From Glaciihabitans sp. (GTDB lineage: Bacteria; Actinomycetota; Actinomycetes; Actinomycetales; Microbacteriaceae), in the NCBI GenBank assembly GCA_025463785.1, contig JAODBD010000013.1:80524-144523 (forward strand): 64,000 nt of DNA. The letters are read 5' to 3'. Made by a program: the position numbers and the translations under genes. Under the pieces are notes generated by a model, which saw nothing but the letters and a program-made list of their open reading frames with translations, ran no database searches and was not told the DNA's origin. The stretch's first letter is position 1. Every line of letters begins with the position of its first letter. Shown piece by piece: positions 36,606 to 44,483 of the stretch.

Positions 36606-36627
36606 AAGCTCCCGTCCCGGGAGGCTT
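36606..36627 (+). terminator. Stem-loop terminator after slipin gene
   Basis: AAGC-TCCCG (36606-36614) pairs with CGGGA-G-GCTT (36618-36627) with a single bulged G and a three-base loop. It lies directly behind the slipin stop codon. Confidence 0.65.
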
Positions 36628-36994
36628 GTCGGAGGACGGCAACGTTTGGGCCCCAACGACGGATCAGAGCGTTGGCCGAAAGCCACCGGAGACCTGCTCC
36701 AGTTTCGCTGCTTCGATTCCAGAGCGGTTTCTAGAGGATGACCAGCAACTCACGCGCTATCTCTCGAATAATCGCTCACCCGTCGCTTGTTCCGTCATCA
36801 TCGGATGACTTGACTTGTAGGTCAAGGATGTCGTCTCGCGGTTTGCGTTTGACCCCCATGGCTGAGGACGTGCCAAGGTTCTAAGCTCGTTTTCCGCCGA
36901 CGATGTTGGCCGAGCCGCGGTGGATGCTCCGGATGTATCGATTGCGCAACTCCAGGCGGTTCTCAGCGGTTGTTGAGAAGTTTCCTGTTTTGTA
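36628..36994. other. Intergenic stretch without a recognisable gene
   Basis: The 367 bp between the slipin terminator and the LCP gene encode no convincing protein on either strand; the short open frames have no familiar motifs or ribosome-binding sites. The right end should contain the LCP promoter. Confidence 0.5.
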
Positions 36995-38431
36995 GTGGAT
37001 GTGATCACTCGCCCCACGCCCCCTGCACCAAGGCGTCCTGCCACGCCTGACGCCTCGGCTGACGCCTCGCGTCGACCGACGAGGGGCCGAATCATCGTGC
37101 GCCGTGTGGTTGCCGGGCTGGTGGTGGTTCTGCTGGTTGTCGCCGGCTACGTCGCGTTCAACTACCAGTCGCTGGTGTCAGGCATCACCCACATAAATGC
37201 GCTTGTGCCTGGCGGCACGAGCGCCAACAAGGACGAAAACATTCTGCTTGTGGGGGACGACCATCGTCCTGCTGGTGCATCGGCCGCAGAACTCGCACAA
37301 CTCGGCACGACCCAGGATGGCGGCGGGCTGCAAACCGACACCATAATGTTGCTTCACATTCCTGCCGACGGCCGCAATCCGACTCTGATCTCGTTCCCTC
37401 GCGATTCCTGGGTGAATGTTCCCGGCGTCGGCATGCGAAAGATCAATGCGGCTTTCGAGATCGGTGCGACTACGGGCGGCGATAGCGGTGGCGCTCGGAT
37501 GCTGGTTCGGATTATCCAGAACATGACCGGACTGACGGTCACACATTACGTTCGAATCTCGATGCTCGGGTTCTATAACGTCGTCAATGCGCTGGGCCCG
37601 GTAACCGTGTGCCTCAAGGGACCCGTCAGCGATCGATATTCCGGCATAAATCTGCCTGCAGGCAACTCGACGCTCACGGCAAAGCAGGCGCTCGCCTTCG
37701 TGCGGCAACGGCATGGGCTGGCCGGCGGAGACCTCACGCGCGAGGCGCGCCAGCAGTATTTCCTGTCAATCGAGGCGAAAAACATAGTTACCGCCGGAAC
37801 GCTGCTCAACCCCGTCAAACTGCACAATGTCATCAGCGCAGTAAGTTCATCCATACAGACTGATCCGGGCCTGAACCTGCTCAACCTCGCCGCCCAGCTG
37901 AAGGGTTTCAGCGGTCACATCGGATCGGCAACGATCCCAATCCTTGGCACGCCGACAATTCAAGTGGGCGGAACCTATGTGTCTATTGTGCAGGTGAATT
38001 TTGCCGCGATGCCTGCCTTCATCGCTGGGGTCGTTAGCCCAACCTCAAGCTCACCCGCGACTCCAGCACCGGTGCCGTCGACCATCTCGCTTACGGTGCT
38101 GAACGGCGGCCAGGTCACAGGCGCGGCGGCCGCAGCGACCAAGTCGTTGACCAAAGTCGGGTTTGTCACGGGAAAACCCTCGACCACGATCAGCCAGCCC
38201 AAAACTACGGTGAACTACCCAAGTGGCGGTGCGGCGAAGGCGGCCGTGATCGCCCGCTATCTACCGGGTGCCGTGACCAAATCAGTTCCCGGCTTGACCC
38301 AGATCCAGGTGGTGCTCGGAGCCGATGGAGTGGCCGTGAAGATTGCGGCCGGCGGGACCGCGCCAAGCGGCAGCTCCACCGCCAAACCGCCACCGACCAC
38401 GACCTACGGCTCCGCGTCCTGCGTCTCCTGA
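36995..38431 (+). CDS. LytR-CpsA-Psr (LCP) family cell-wall ligase with LytR_C tail
   Basis: The 478-residue protein has a cytoplasmic N-terminus rich in Pro and Arg, one membrane helix (VVAGLVVVLLVVAGYVAF) and an extracellular LCP domain (ENILLVGDD, TDTIMLLHIPADG, LISFPRDSWV, KINAAFEIG, LAFVRQRHGLAGGDLTREAR). A C-terminal LytR_C domain (SLTVLNGGQVTGAAAAATKSL) and a Ser/Thr/Pro tail follow. LCP enzymes attach secondary polymers to peptidoglycan from lipid-linked precursors; the conserved arginines are present. The GTG start has no strong ribosome-binding site, so the exact N-terminus is uncertain. Confidence 0.93.
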   Translation: MDVITRPTPPAPRRPATPDASADASRRPTRGRIIVRRVVAGLVVVLLVVAGYVAFNYQSLVSGITHINALVPGGTSANKDENILLVGDDHRPAGASAAELAQLGTTQDGGGLQTDTIMLLHIPADGRNPTLISFPRDSWVNVPGVGMRKINAAFEIGATTGGDSGGARMLVRIIQNMTGLTVTHYVRISMLGFYNVVNALGPVTVCLKGPVSDRYSGINLPAGNSTLTAKQALAFVRQRHGLAGGDLTREARQQYFLSIEAKNIVTAGTLLNPVKLHNVISAVSSSIQTDPGLNLLNLAAQLKGFSGHIGSATIPILGTPTIQVGGTYVSIVQVNFAAMPAFIAGVVSPTSSSPATPAPVPSTISLTVLNGGQVTGAAAAATKSLTKVGFVTGKPSTTISQPKTTVNYPSGGAAKAAVIARYLPGAVTKSVPGLTQIQVVLGADGVAVKIAAGGTAPSGSSTAKPPPTTTYGSASCVS

Positions 38432-38597
38432 GGCGGAGCATCAATTCCCTGGGAGTAGCTCCCGGTGTGAGGTCATCGAGTCGAACGAGCGGCGGAGTGC
38501 TTCGCTCGTGCGACTCGGTGAGCGCGCGGATCCTCGCCCGTTCCTGGCCTGCCGTGCCTAAGTGAGTCGAACAGGTCAGGGCCAGCGGCGCCGGCGG

Positions 38598-38630
38598 GAT
38601 CCCTCGCATCTGGTTGGCTTGCGAGGGATC
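38598..38630. terminator. Bidirectional terminator between LCP and hydrolase genes
   Basis: GATCCCTCGCA (38598-38608) and TGCGAGGGATC (38620-38630) are perfect 11-bp complements around an 11-base loop. It lies between two convergent genes. A smaller stem GGGAG-TAG-CTCCC at 38451-38463 directly follows the LCP stop. Confidence 0.75.
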
Positions 38631-38642
38631 TTCATGGAGCGG

Positions 38643-39536
38643 CTAGTTCGTCATGTCGACCGATTTGGTGAATTCGAGCAGCGCTGAGGACAACCGCTCT
38701 GGCGACTCAAGCGCCGCGTAGTGCCCGACACCGTCAAGGAGCACAGACAGCACAGGGCCGGCCGCTGCCTGCGACATAGTTGCATTGGTGAACTGGCCCC
38801 CACCGGCGCCGACAGCAAGCACTGGCACGGTCAAGGGGGACGTATCAGCGAGCGCTTCGATTTCCGCGCCCTCGGCGAGCATTGATTGATATAGGCCGAT
38901 CGCGCCCCGGAAGCCATGAGGGCGCGAATACGCGCGAACGAACTCATCGATGTCGCCGTTGGTGATTGATCCCTGCACGGCGGTCATGGCAGGAAATGCG
39001 AATCCGCCGATGAATTCGCGCTCGCGTCCGGTCAGCAGCATCTCCGCGATGCCCGGGGCGGCAAGTACCCCGATGTGCCAGGTTCCGCCGTGGGTGACAT
39101 CGGCGAGCATCTCCAGTCCGAAGCCTGGCAGTCCCATCTCGATCGCAGTGAAGCTGAGGATGGCGTCTGGGTGGGTCGATGCCAGGCGGAAAACCGTCGC
39201 ACCGGAGAAGTCCTGTCCAGTGAGGTGCACGGGGCCGACATTCAGCTGAGAAATGAGAGCGTGAAGCATCTCTGCCGCCGTCTTGCTGTCGTAAGCACCG
39301 TCAGCGTTGCTCGAGTCTCCGAGCCCGGGAAGATCAACTGCGAAGACTCGGTGTGTTTTCGCAAGTAGCGGGATCACCCTGTGGAACGTCCACCATGTTT
39401 CGGGAAAACCGTGCACGAGAAGGATGGGCGACCCGCTGGTTCCTGCTGACACATAGTGCAGTTCGCTTCCGTTGACTTGGGCGGTGTGATGGGTCACGCC
39501 GGGGATGGTCGCGCCGGCAGGTGTGGTGGTGGTCAT
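38643..39536 (-). CDS. Alpha/beta hydrolase (epoxide hydrolase/dehalogenase-like)
   Basis: The 297-residue protein has ILLVHGFPETWWTFHRVIPLL (oxyanion HGFP), FAVDLPGLGDS, the nucleophile elbow GQDFSGATVF with Asp near residue 110 in place of Ser, and a late GVGHYAALESPERL with the catalytic His. The Asp nucleophile and HGFPE motif resemble epoxide hydrolases or haloalkane dehalogenases. It is divergent from a MarR regulator and preceded by a strong double operator, so expression is probably induced by its substrate. Confidence 0.9.
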   Translation of the reverse strand: MTTTTPAGATIPGVTHHTAQVNGSELHYVSAGTSGSPILLVHGFPETWWTFHRVIPLLAKTHRVFAVDLPGLGDSSNADGAYDSKTAAEMLHALISQLNVGPVHLTGQDFSGATVFRLASTHPDAILSFTAIEMGLPGFGLEMLADVTHGGTWHIGVLAAPGIAEMLLTGREREFIGGFAFPAMTAVQGSITNGDIDEFVRAYSRPHGFRGAIGLYQSMLAEGAEIEALADTSPLTVPVLAVGAGGGQFTNATMSQAAAGPVLSVLLDGVGHYAALESPERLSSALLEFTKSVDMTN

Positions 39537-39551
39537 TGTTGGCTCCTTATA

Positions 39552-39595
39552 TCGACAACCTTGTTGTCTATCAATATAGACAACAAGGTTGTCGA
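39552..39595. promoter_or_regulatory. Perfect 20-bp inverted repeat made of two MarR-type dyads
   Basis: Bases 39552-39571 and 39576-39595 are perfect reverse complements around CAAT. Each arm also contains its own dyad: GACAAC-CTT-GTTGTC (39554-39568) and GACAAC-AAG-GTTGTC (39579-39593), 25 bp apart. It sits in the 87-bp divergent promoter region of the hydrolase and marR genes and is almost certainly the MarR operator. Confidence 0.85.
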
Positions 39596-39623
39596 ATGCA
39601 ACTCGCCATCGTAGGCTTGACCC

Positions 39624-40097
39624 ATGTCCCGATCCGGCGCCGATCTTGCACTCCTCCTACTCGGCGGCTACCGCTCGCTCGTTGACGCCGCGACGTCTGA
39701 ATTGGCCGCAGGCGGATACGAGGACTTCAAGCCCGTCCATGAATTCGCGCTGCGCGCCATCGTCGCCGGTGCGGACAGTGCTTCCGATCTTGGGCGACGC
39801 ACCTCCGTGTCCAAGCAGGCGGCGGCCAAGACGATCGCGATTCTGATTGAGCGGGGGTATGTGGTCAGCAAGCCCGATCCGGACGACGCGCGACGGAAGC
39901 GGCTTGAGGTCACAAGCCTTGGCGCCCAGGTCATGGCCCGAGGAGAAGCCATCCTCGAGAAGTCCCGTAACAAATGGGAGCAGCAGATTGGGCCAACGGA
40001 GCTGGCGAATCTCGAAGCGCGTTTGGCTGAACTGGTAGGTGACGCGGCGATTCGGGTTGACGCTCCAGGCTGGGTCGCCCAAGACCCGCGCTACTGA
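39624..40097 (+). CDS. MarR-family transcriptional regulator
   Basis: A 157-residue winged-helix protein: DSASDLGRRTSVSKQAAAKTI as helix-turn-helix, YVVSKPDPDDARRKRLEVTSLG as the wing, with long terminal helices for dimerisation. The divergent hydrolase and the intervening double palindrome mark it as a local repressor of that gene and itself. It is the last intact gene before the degenerate tRNA-Phe fragment. Confidence 0.92.
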   Translation: MSRSGADLALLLLGGYRSLVDAATSELAAGGYEDFKPVHEFALRAIVAGADSASDLGRRTSVSKQAAAKTIAILIERGYVVSKPDPDDARRKRLEVTSLGAQVMARGEAILEKSRNKWEQQIGPTELANLEARLAELVGDAAIRVDAPGWVAQDPRY

Positions 40098-40402
40098 CCT
40101 GCAAATCACGCCGACAGCGGCCGAAAGCGCGCGATAACGGCTTCGAGGACACGTAGCAACGCGCGTTTCTGGCGCGGCCGATTGCGTACGCGGGGCAGGT
40201 TCCGCCATCGCTGCCACGTTGATATGTCGATATGCGGTCGAGACGTCACGCGGATTGGAGTTCACTGCAACTCAAGAACAATCGAGCAACCCGCCGCGCC
40301 GCTGCCTGGCGCTGAGTGCAATTGTGGTCAAGCAGCGGGCATCGCGACGGCGTCGACGCATCCGTTGATATAGAAAAAAGCAGATCAGAGGGCATAACAA
40401 TG
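40098..40402. other. Non-coding stretch at the left edge of the putative island
   Basis: No convincing gene is seen in these 305 bp. On the minus strand, about 25 bp beyond the 3' end of the tRNA-Phe fragment, there is a T6 run (40373-40378 on the plus strand reads A6), which could be a remnant of the original tRNA terminator. Confidence 0.4.
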
Positions 40403-40450
40403 GTGGCGCCGACAGGCGTCGATCCCATGACTTCTCGATTTTCGAGTCGA
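40403..40450 (-). pseudogene. Degenerate 3' half of tRNA-Phe (candidate att site)
   Basis: On the minus strand this segment reproduces the intact tRNA-Phe at 61893-61965 from the anticodon stem through the T arm to the discriminator base. There are about four substitutions and one inserted base next to the anticodon-loop region. Shared blocks include GGCGTCGATCCC and CTCGATTTTC (plus strand). The 5' half of the tRNA is missing. The orientation is the same as the intact gene, as expected for the distal attachment site of an element integrated into the tRNA 3' end. Confidence 0.7.
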
Positions 40451-40609
40451 TCCTGGAGGATCCGGGATGATCACGAGTACAGTGCTCCCTCTGTATGCAA
40501 CAGAGTTGGATCTCACGTGATCATGCTCGATTGACGGCTACTCAGCGGAACGTAGTCAAGATGTCGTCACGATGGCTCCAAACTCGACGGCGAACGGCAG
40601 GACGAGTGA

Positions 40610-40870
40610 CACTCCGGTAAAGCGATCCCATATAACGCCACCGAACCCACCACGGTTACCGAACTGCGCGGCAGCGCCGAGTACCTCGACCCGGCCAGGC
40701 TGGTGGTCGAAGCGAACATGAGGTTGCGCTCGAGTCGGACGAGCACGACGAGGAACTGGTCGGAGTCCTCGAACCTGTCGTCGCTCGTCGCGCGAGAACG
40801 GCACCGTGCTCGTGCGGACGGGACAGCGCCCCACCATCGCGCCGCTCAGGAGACGGTTGCAGTCATCTAA
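40610..40870 (+). pseudogene. Multiply frameshifted ParB-like partition-protein remnant
   Basis: Reading the plus strand in successive frames gives the ParB/Spo0J-like N-terminal pattern found in actinobacterial plasmids and integrative elements: TTVTELRGSAEYLDPARLVV then EANMRL in one frame, ELVGVLEPVVARR in the next, NGTVLVRTGQRPTIA in a third and QETVAVI before a stop. At least three frameshifts separate these blocks and no intact start-to-stop frame exists, so it is dead. It lies directly beside the tRNA-Phe fragment and its end touches the aspA stop. Confidence 0.6.
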
Positions 40871-42267
40871 GAAAGGCCGGAGAGTCTACGAGGTGAGAGC
40901 GCTTCCGCTACTTGTTCCGCAGACATGAGATCCGCTGCAATGACCAGCTCGGCTATGGACTTTCCGGTTGCCAACGCCGAGTGAGCGAGGCTGGAGGCCG
41001 CCGCGTAGCCAATGTGAGGTGAAAGAGCTGTAACGACGCCAACGTTTCGGGCAACCGACTCTGCAAGATGTGACTCATTGGCGGTAATTCCGTCGACGCA
41101 GTTGACCCGAAGGGTCCTCATTCCCCGGGTCATCCAGTCGATTGACTGGAGGATGCTGTGGGCGATGACAGGCTCGAAAGCGTTCAGTTGCAGCTGGCCG
41201 GCCTCGGCAGCCATCGACACGGTCAGGTCCGCTCCCATGACGGTGAACGCTATTTGGTTGAAAACTTCAGGAATGACAGGGTTCACCTTTCCGGGCATGA
41301 TGCTGGAGCCGGCTTGTCGAGGGGGAAGGTTGATTTCGCCAAAACCTGCCTGGGGACCGCTTGACAACAACCGCAGGTCGTTGCATATTTTTGACAACTT
41401 CACAGCAGTGCGTTTCAGCAACCCGCTGAGAGTCATGAACACCCCGGTGTCCGATGTAGCCTCGACGAGATCTGGTGCAGTCGCGATCGGCAAGCCCGAA
41501 ATATCGGCCAACTGTCTGCGAACTGCGTCGGCGTAGCGTGGATCCGCCGTAATTCCGGTTCCGATTGCGGTCGCGCCGAGGTTCACTTCACAGAGCCAGG
41601 GGATCGTCTCTTCGAGGCGATCGCGATCCTCCTGAAGAGTTGTCGAGAAGCCGCCGAACTCCTGTCCGAGCGTCATGGGAACCGCGTCCTGAAGCTGTGT
41701 GCGACCGACCTTCACAACGTTTGCGAACTCCGCAGATTTTGTTCTGAACGCTTCTCCGAGCATGCGGTGCTCGTCGAGCATGTGCTTTAGTGCATGAATC
41801 ATCGCGATCTTCACCGCTGTTGGATATACATCGTTAGTGGATTGGCTCCGATTGACGTGGTCGATCGGACTCACCGTTGCATAGTCGCCACGCGGCATGC
41901 CCAGGAGTTCGAGTGCACGGTTCGCGATGACCTCGTTCGCGTTCATGTTGGTTGACGTGCCCGCACCGCCCTGGATAACGCCGACCACGAACTGGTCGTG
42001 CCACATTCCTTCGATGAGCTCAGCGCACGCTCGGTCGATAGCGCGACCGATCCCGGGATCCAGCACTCCGAGATCCACGTTTGCGCGTGCCGCAGCGCGC
42101 TTGACTTGTCCGAGTGCGATTACGAGGTCAGGATAGTCGCCCACCTTCCGGACGCTGATCGGGAAGTTCTCCTGCGCGCGAAGGGTGTGAATGCCCCAAT
42201 ACGCTCCAGCGGGAACGTCGAGAGTTCCGAGCGAATCGGTCTCGCTTCGGGTCAACAATTCGGTCAT
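40867..42267 (-). CDS. aspA: Aspartate ammonia-lyase
   Basis: The 466-residue class II fumarase/aspartase-superfamily protein carries AYWGIHTLRAQENFPIS, IQGGAGTSTNMNANEVIANR, SQSTNDVYPTAVKIA and the signature GSSIMPGKVNP. The YWGIHTLRA and ENFPIS segments favour aspartase over fumarase or argininosuccinate lyase. It would convert aspartate to fumarate and ammonia. It is the last gene of a five-gene minus-strand operon, overlapping the M20 gene by 4 bp, so aspartate may be released by that hydrolase (inference). Confidence 0.88.
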   Translation of the reverse strand: MTELLTRSETDSLGTLDVPAGAYWGIHTLRAQENFPISVRKVGDYPDLVIALGQVKRAAARANVDLGVLDPGIGRAIDRACAELIEGMWHDQFVVGVIQGGAGTSTNMNANEVIANRALELLGMPRGDYATVSPIDHVNRSQSTNDVYPTAVKIAMIHALKHMLDEHRMLGEAFRTKSAEFANVVKVGRTQLQDAVPMTLGQEFGGFSTTLQEDRDRLEETIPWLCEVNLGATAIGTGITADPRYADAVRRQLADISGLPIATAPDLVEATSDTGVFMTLSGLLKRTAVKLSKICNDLRLLSSGPQAGFGEINLPPRQAGSSIMPGKVNPVIPEVFNQIAFTVMGADLTVSMAAEAGQLQLNAFEPVIAHSILQSIDWMTRGMRTLRVNCVDGITANESHLAESVARNVGVVTALSPHIGYAAASSLAHSALATGKSIAELVIAADLMSAEQVAEALSPRRLSGLS

Positions 42268-43415
42268 AGAGAGGAGCCATTCAATTTACTGCTGGCCTGG
42301 TCGATTGCGGTCCACGCCAACGCGACGGCGCCGTCAATGATCGCCACCTCAGCCGCAGGCCGAATACAAGCGGCCGCGAACTCCGGCTGATGGTTTGTCG
42401 CCGGGGCAGAGTCGATCCCTATGTAAGGGTGGATGGCCGGTATGAGCTGCGAGACATTACCCATGTCCGTGGACGCGCGGTTCATCTGGCTGAACGTGGT
42501 CCCTACATCGAATATCCGCCCTAGCGCGATTGCGTTCGCGCGGTAGGACTCGAGTGCTGATTCGTCATTTCGGAATTCCGAATATGGCTTACTCTCTGGT
42601 TTGATTTCCAGCGAGCAGCCGCTCGCCAGAGCTCCTGCTTCGAAACAGTGCTCGATCCGAGGCAACAGGTCTTCCAGCTCTGACGATGTCTCCGCTCGCA
42701 CGTACCAACGACCCTCCGTTCGGTCCGGGATGGCGTTGGGGGCGTCTCCGCCGTGAGTCATGACCCCGTGCACTCTCACGCTGGGCGGGAGTTGCTGACG
42801 CAGAAGACCTAGCGCTACCTGTGCAATGACGAACGCATCATTCGCGTTCACCCCATTCGCCGGGTAGGCGCCGGCGTGTGCGCTCTTGCCGTGATAGATG
42901 ACGTGATTGTGAGCGACCGCGAAGGGCTGTGCCAGGGCAACATCTACCGGTCCAGGATGAGCCATCATCGCCAGGTCCAAGCCCTCAAAAGCGCCGCGAT
43001 CGATCATCTCGATCTTGCCGCCGCCTCCCTCTTCAGCAGGAGTTCCGTACACCTCCACCGTTAATCCGAGTTCGTCAGCTACCTTCTGGAGGCCAAGAGC
43101 TGCCCCGACAGCTGTGGCAGCGATGATGTTGTGTCCGCATGCGTGTCCAAGTCCAGGCAGAGCATCGTACTCAGCCATGAGTCCTACTCGGAATGGACCT
43201 GAACCGTAGCTAGCGCGGAATGATGTCTCGAGGCCGAGATAGGACGGGATGACGGAGAAACCTTGCTCAGCTAGGGCGTTCGACACCCAGCCACAGGCAC
43301 GGTATTCTTCCCAGGCCGTTTCGGGGTGGGCGTGAATTTCTGACGAGAGCTGGATCAGCCCACCATGATGGCTACTTACCGCGCTTGCCGCGGCGTGTTT
43401 AGCGTCGATCGTCAC
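42264..43415 (-). CDS. M20-family amidohydrolase (AbgB/IAA-amino-acid-hydrolase-like)
   Basis: The 383-residue metal-dependent amidohydrolase shows EIHAHPETAWEEYRA, GLMAEYDALPGLGHACGHN, YGTPAEEGGGGKIEMIDRGAF and MMAHPG, the metal-site motifs of the M20D/PM20D2 branch. Members cleave amide bonds in N-acyl amino acids, p-aminobenzoyl-glutamate, indoleacetyl amino acids or dipeptides. With aspartase downstream, an N-acyl-aspartate substrate is an attractive but unproven idea. It overlaps aspA by 4 bp and the DUF1028 gene by 17 bp. Confidence 0.9.
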   Translation of the reverse strand: MTIDAKHAAASAVSSHHGGLIQLSSEIHAHPETAWEEYRACGWVSNALAEQGFSVIPSYLGLETSFRASYGSGPFRVGLMAEYDALPGLGHACGHNIIAATAVGAALGLQKVADELGLTVEVYGTPAEEGGGGKIEMIDRGAFEGLDLAMMAHPGPVDVALAQPFAVAHNHVIYHGKSAHAGAYPANGVNANDAFVIAQVALGLLRQQLPPSVRVHGVMTHGGDAPNAIPDRTEGRWYVRAETSSELEDLLPRIEHCFEAGALASGCSLEIKPESKPYSEFRNDESALESYRANAIALGRIFDVGTTFSQMNRASTDMGNVSQLIPAIHPYIGIDSAPATNHQPEFAAACIRPAAEVAIIDGAVALAWTAIDQASSKLNGSSL

Positions 43416-44070
43416 CAGCTACTCCAAATCCGGGCGACCGAGCCGGGTCGAGGGCTCGAGTGACGTAGTCGTCTCGTTGCGGCAACCACACTGCGAGGAT
43501 GTCAGCCAGCTCTTGAACCGGCTTGTCGTTCCAGTCGACGCGAAGATCTGTGATGCGCCATCCCGTCCCGGACACCACCGCCAGACCTGCCGAGTGGATG
43601 GGTCCTGCTTCACCGCCGGCGTTCAATCCCGCTCGAAGGGCGATGAGTAGCCGCTCTTCGAAGCAACCTTTGGCGAATTTGAATGAGGCAACCATGGCGA
43701 GTGGTACGTGCGAGTTTGCAAGGAGGTTGCCCGCGGCAGCGACGCCGCCGTCTACGGCTGATGAAACCGTGCCAAGGCTTCTGGCACCCGAGTGAACGGC
43801 AGCACGTCCTTCCTTGCCGACGATGAGCACCTGCCGGAATGCAGCGTTTGCTTGACCGGCAAGGCTGGCTGCCGCAGCTTCTGCATCGGAGCCCTCAGCA
43901 AGGAGGTCGAGGCCTTTCTGCCCCAAGCGAGGATCGGTGACATTTTGGGTTGCCACTGCCCCCACGTTGTCGCGTAGCCAAAGGCAGCGTGCGCTGACGG
44001 CCGGAGAGGATGACGCGATGACGGCTCCGAACGAACCGTCATCGTCTCGAGCGATAAGTGAGAAGGTCAT
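43399..44070 (-). CDS. DUF1028 family protein (Ntn-hydrolase-like)
   Basis: This 223-residue protein has the DUF1028 N-terminus (MTFSLIARDDDGSFGAVIAS) with RCLWLRDNVGAVATQNVTDP and LGQKGLDLLAEG. DUF1028 proteins are related to Ntn-hydrolases and commonly sit with RidA and amidohydrolases in nitrogen-compound catabolic operons, but the reaction is unknown. The ATG at 44070 overlaps the RidA stop by 4 bp, which rejects the longer reading. Confidence 0.88.
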   Translation of the reverse strand: MTFSLIARDDDGSFGAVIASSSPAVSARCLWLRDNVGAVATQNVTDPRLGQKGLDLLAEGSDAEAAAASLAGQANAAFRQVLIVGKEGRAAVHSGARSLGTVSSAVDGGVAAAGNLLANSHVPLAMVASFKFAKGCFEERLLIALRAGLNAGGEAGPIHSAGLAVVSGTGWRITDLRVDWNDKPVQELADILAVWLPQRDDYVTRALDPARSPGFGVAGDDRR

Positions 44071-44483
44071 TGGTCCGAAATGACGGCGGTAGCGTCGATC
44101 TCGACAAGCCACTCGGGCCGAGCGAGCGCGGTGACCACGATTCCCGTCGAAACGGGAAATACGCCCTTCAGCCACCTGCCAACGACTCGGTAAACCGGCT
44201 CTCGGTAGCGCGGATCAATGATGTAGATCGTGACCTTAACTATGTCGTCGAGTGAACTGCCCGCTTCGCCGAGGAGGATCGAGATGTTCGCCATTGCTCT
44301 TTCGGTTTGTGCCTCAACGTCGCCGATCCCGACGGACTCACGAGACTCGAGGTCCTGTCCTATCTGCCCACGCAGGTAGACGACTCCGTTTGCGACGACC
44401 GCCTGGCAGAGGTCGTTGTCGAGGTTTTGTTCTGGATAGGTCTCTTTGGTATTGAAGGGCCGGATGCGGGTGTGAGTAGTCAT
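44067..44483 (-). CDS. RidA/YjgF family protein (enamine/imine deaminase-like)
   Basis: A 138-residue RidA-superfamily protein: VVANGVVYLRGQIGQDLESRES, ERAMANISILLGEAGSSLDDIVKVTIYI, and ALARPEWLVEIDATAVI. The Arg of the canonical R105 position is present (ARPEWLVEID). RidA proteins hydrolyse reactive enamines or imines released by PLP or flavin enzymes, which fits a neighbouring flavin monooxygenase. It overlaps genes on both sides by 4 bp. Confidence 0.92.
   Translation of the reverse strand: MTTHTRIRPFNTKETYPEQNLDNDLCQAVVANGVVYLRGQIGQDLESRESVGIGDVEAQTERAMANISILLGEAGSSLDDIVKVTIYIIDPRYREPVYRVVGRWLKGVFPVSTGIVVTALARPEWLVEIDATAVISDQ

Noticed and set aside
36626..37095. Small open frames on both strands before the LCP gene
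   Set aside because: No family resemblance; one is antisense to the LCP N-terminus.
40182..40837. Short open frames near the left island edge
   Set aside because: No motifs or ribosome-binding sites; the stretch is better explained by the tRNA-Phe fragment and the ParB remnant.
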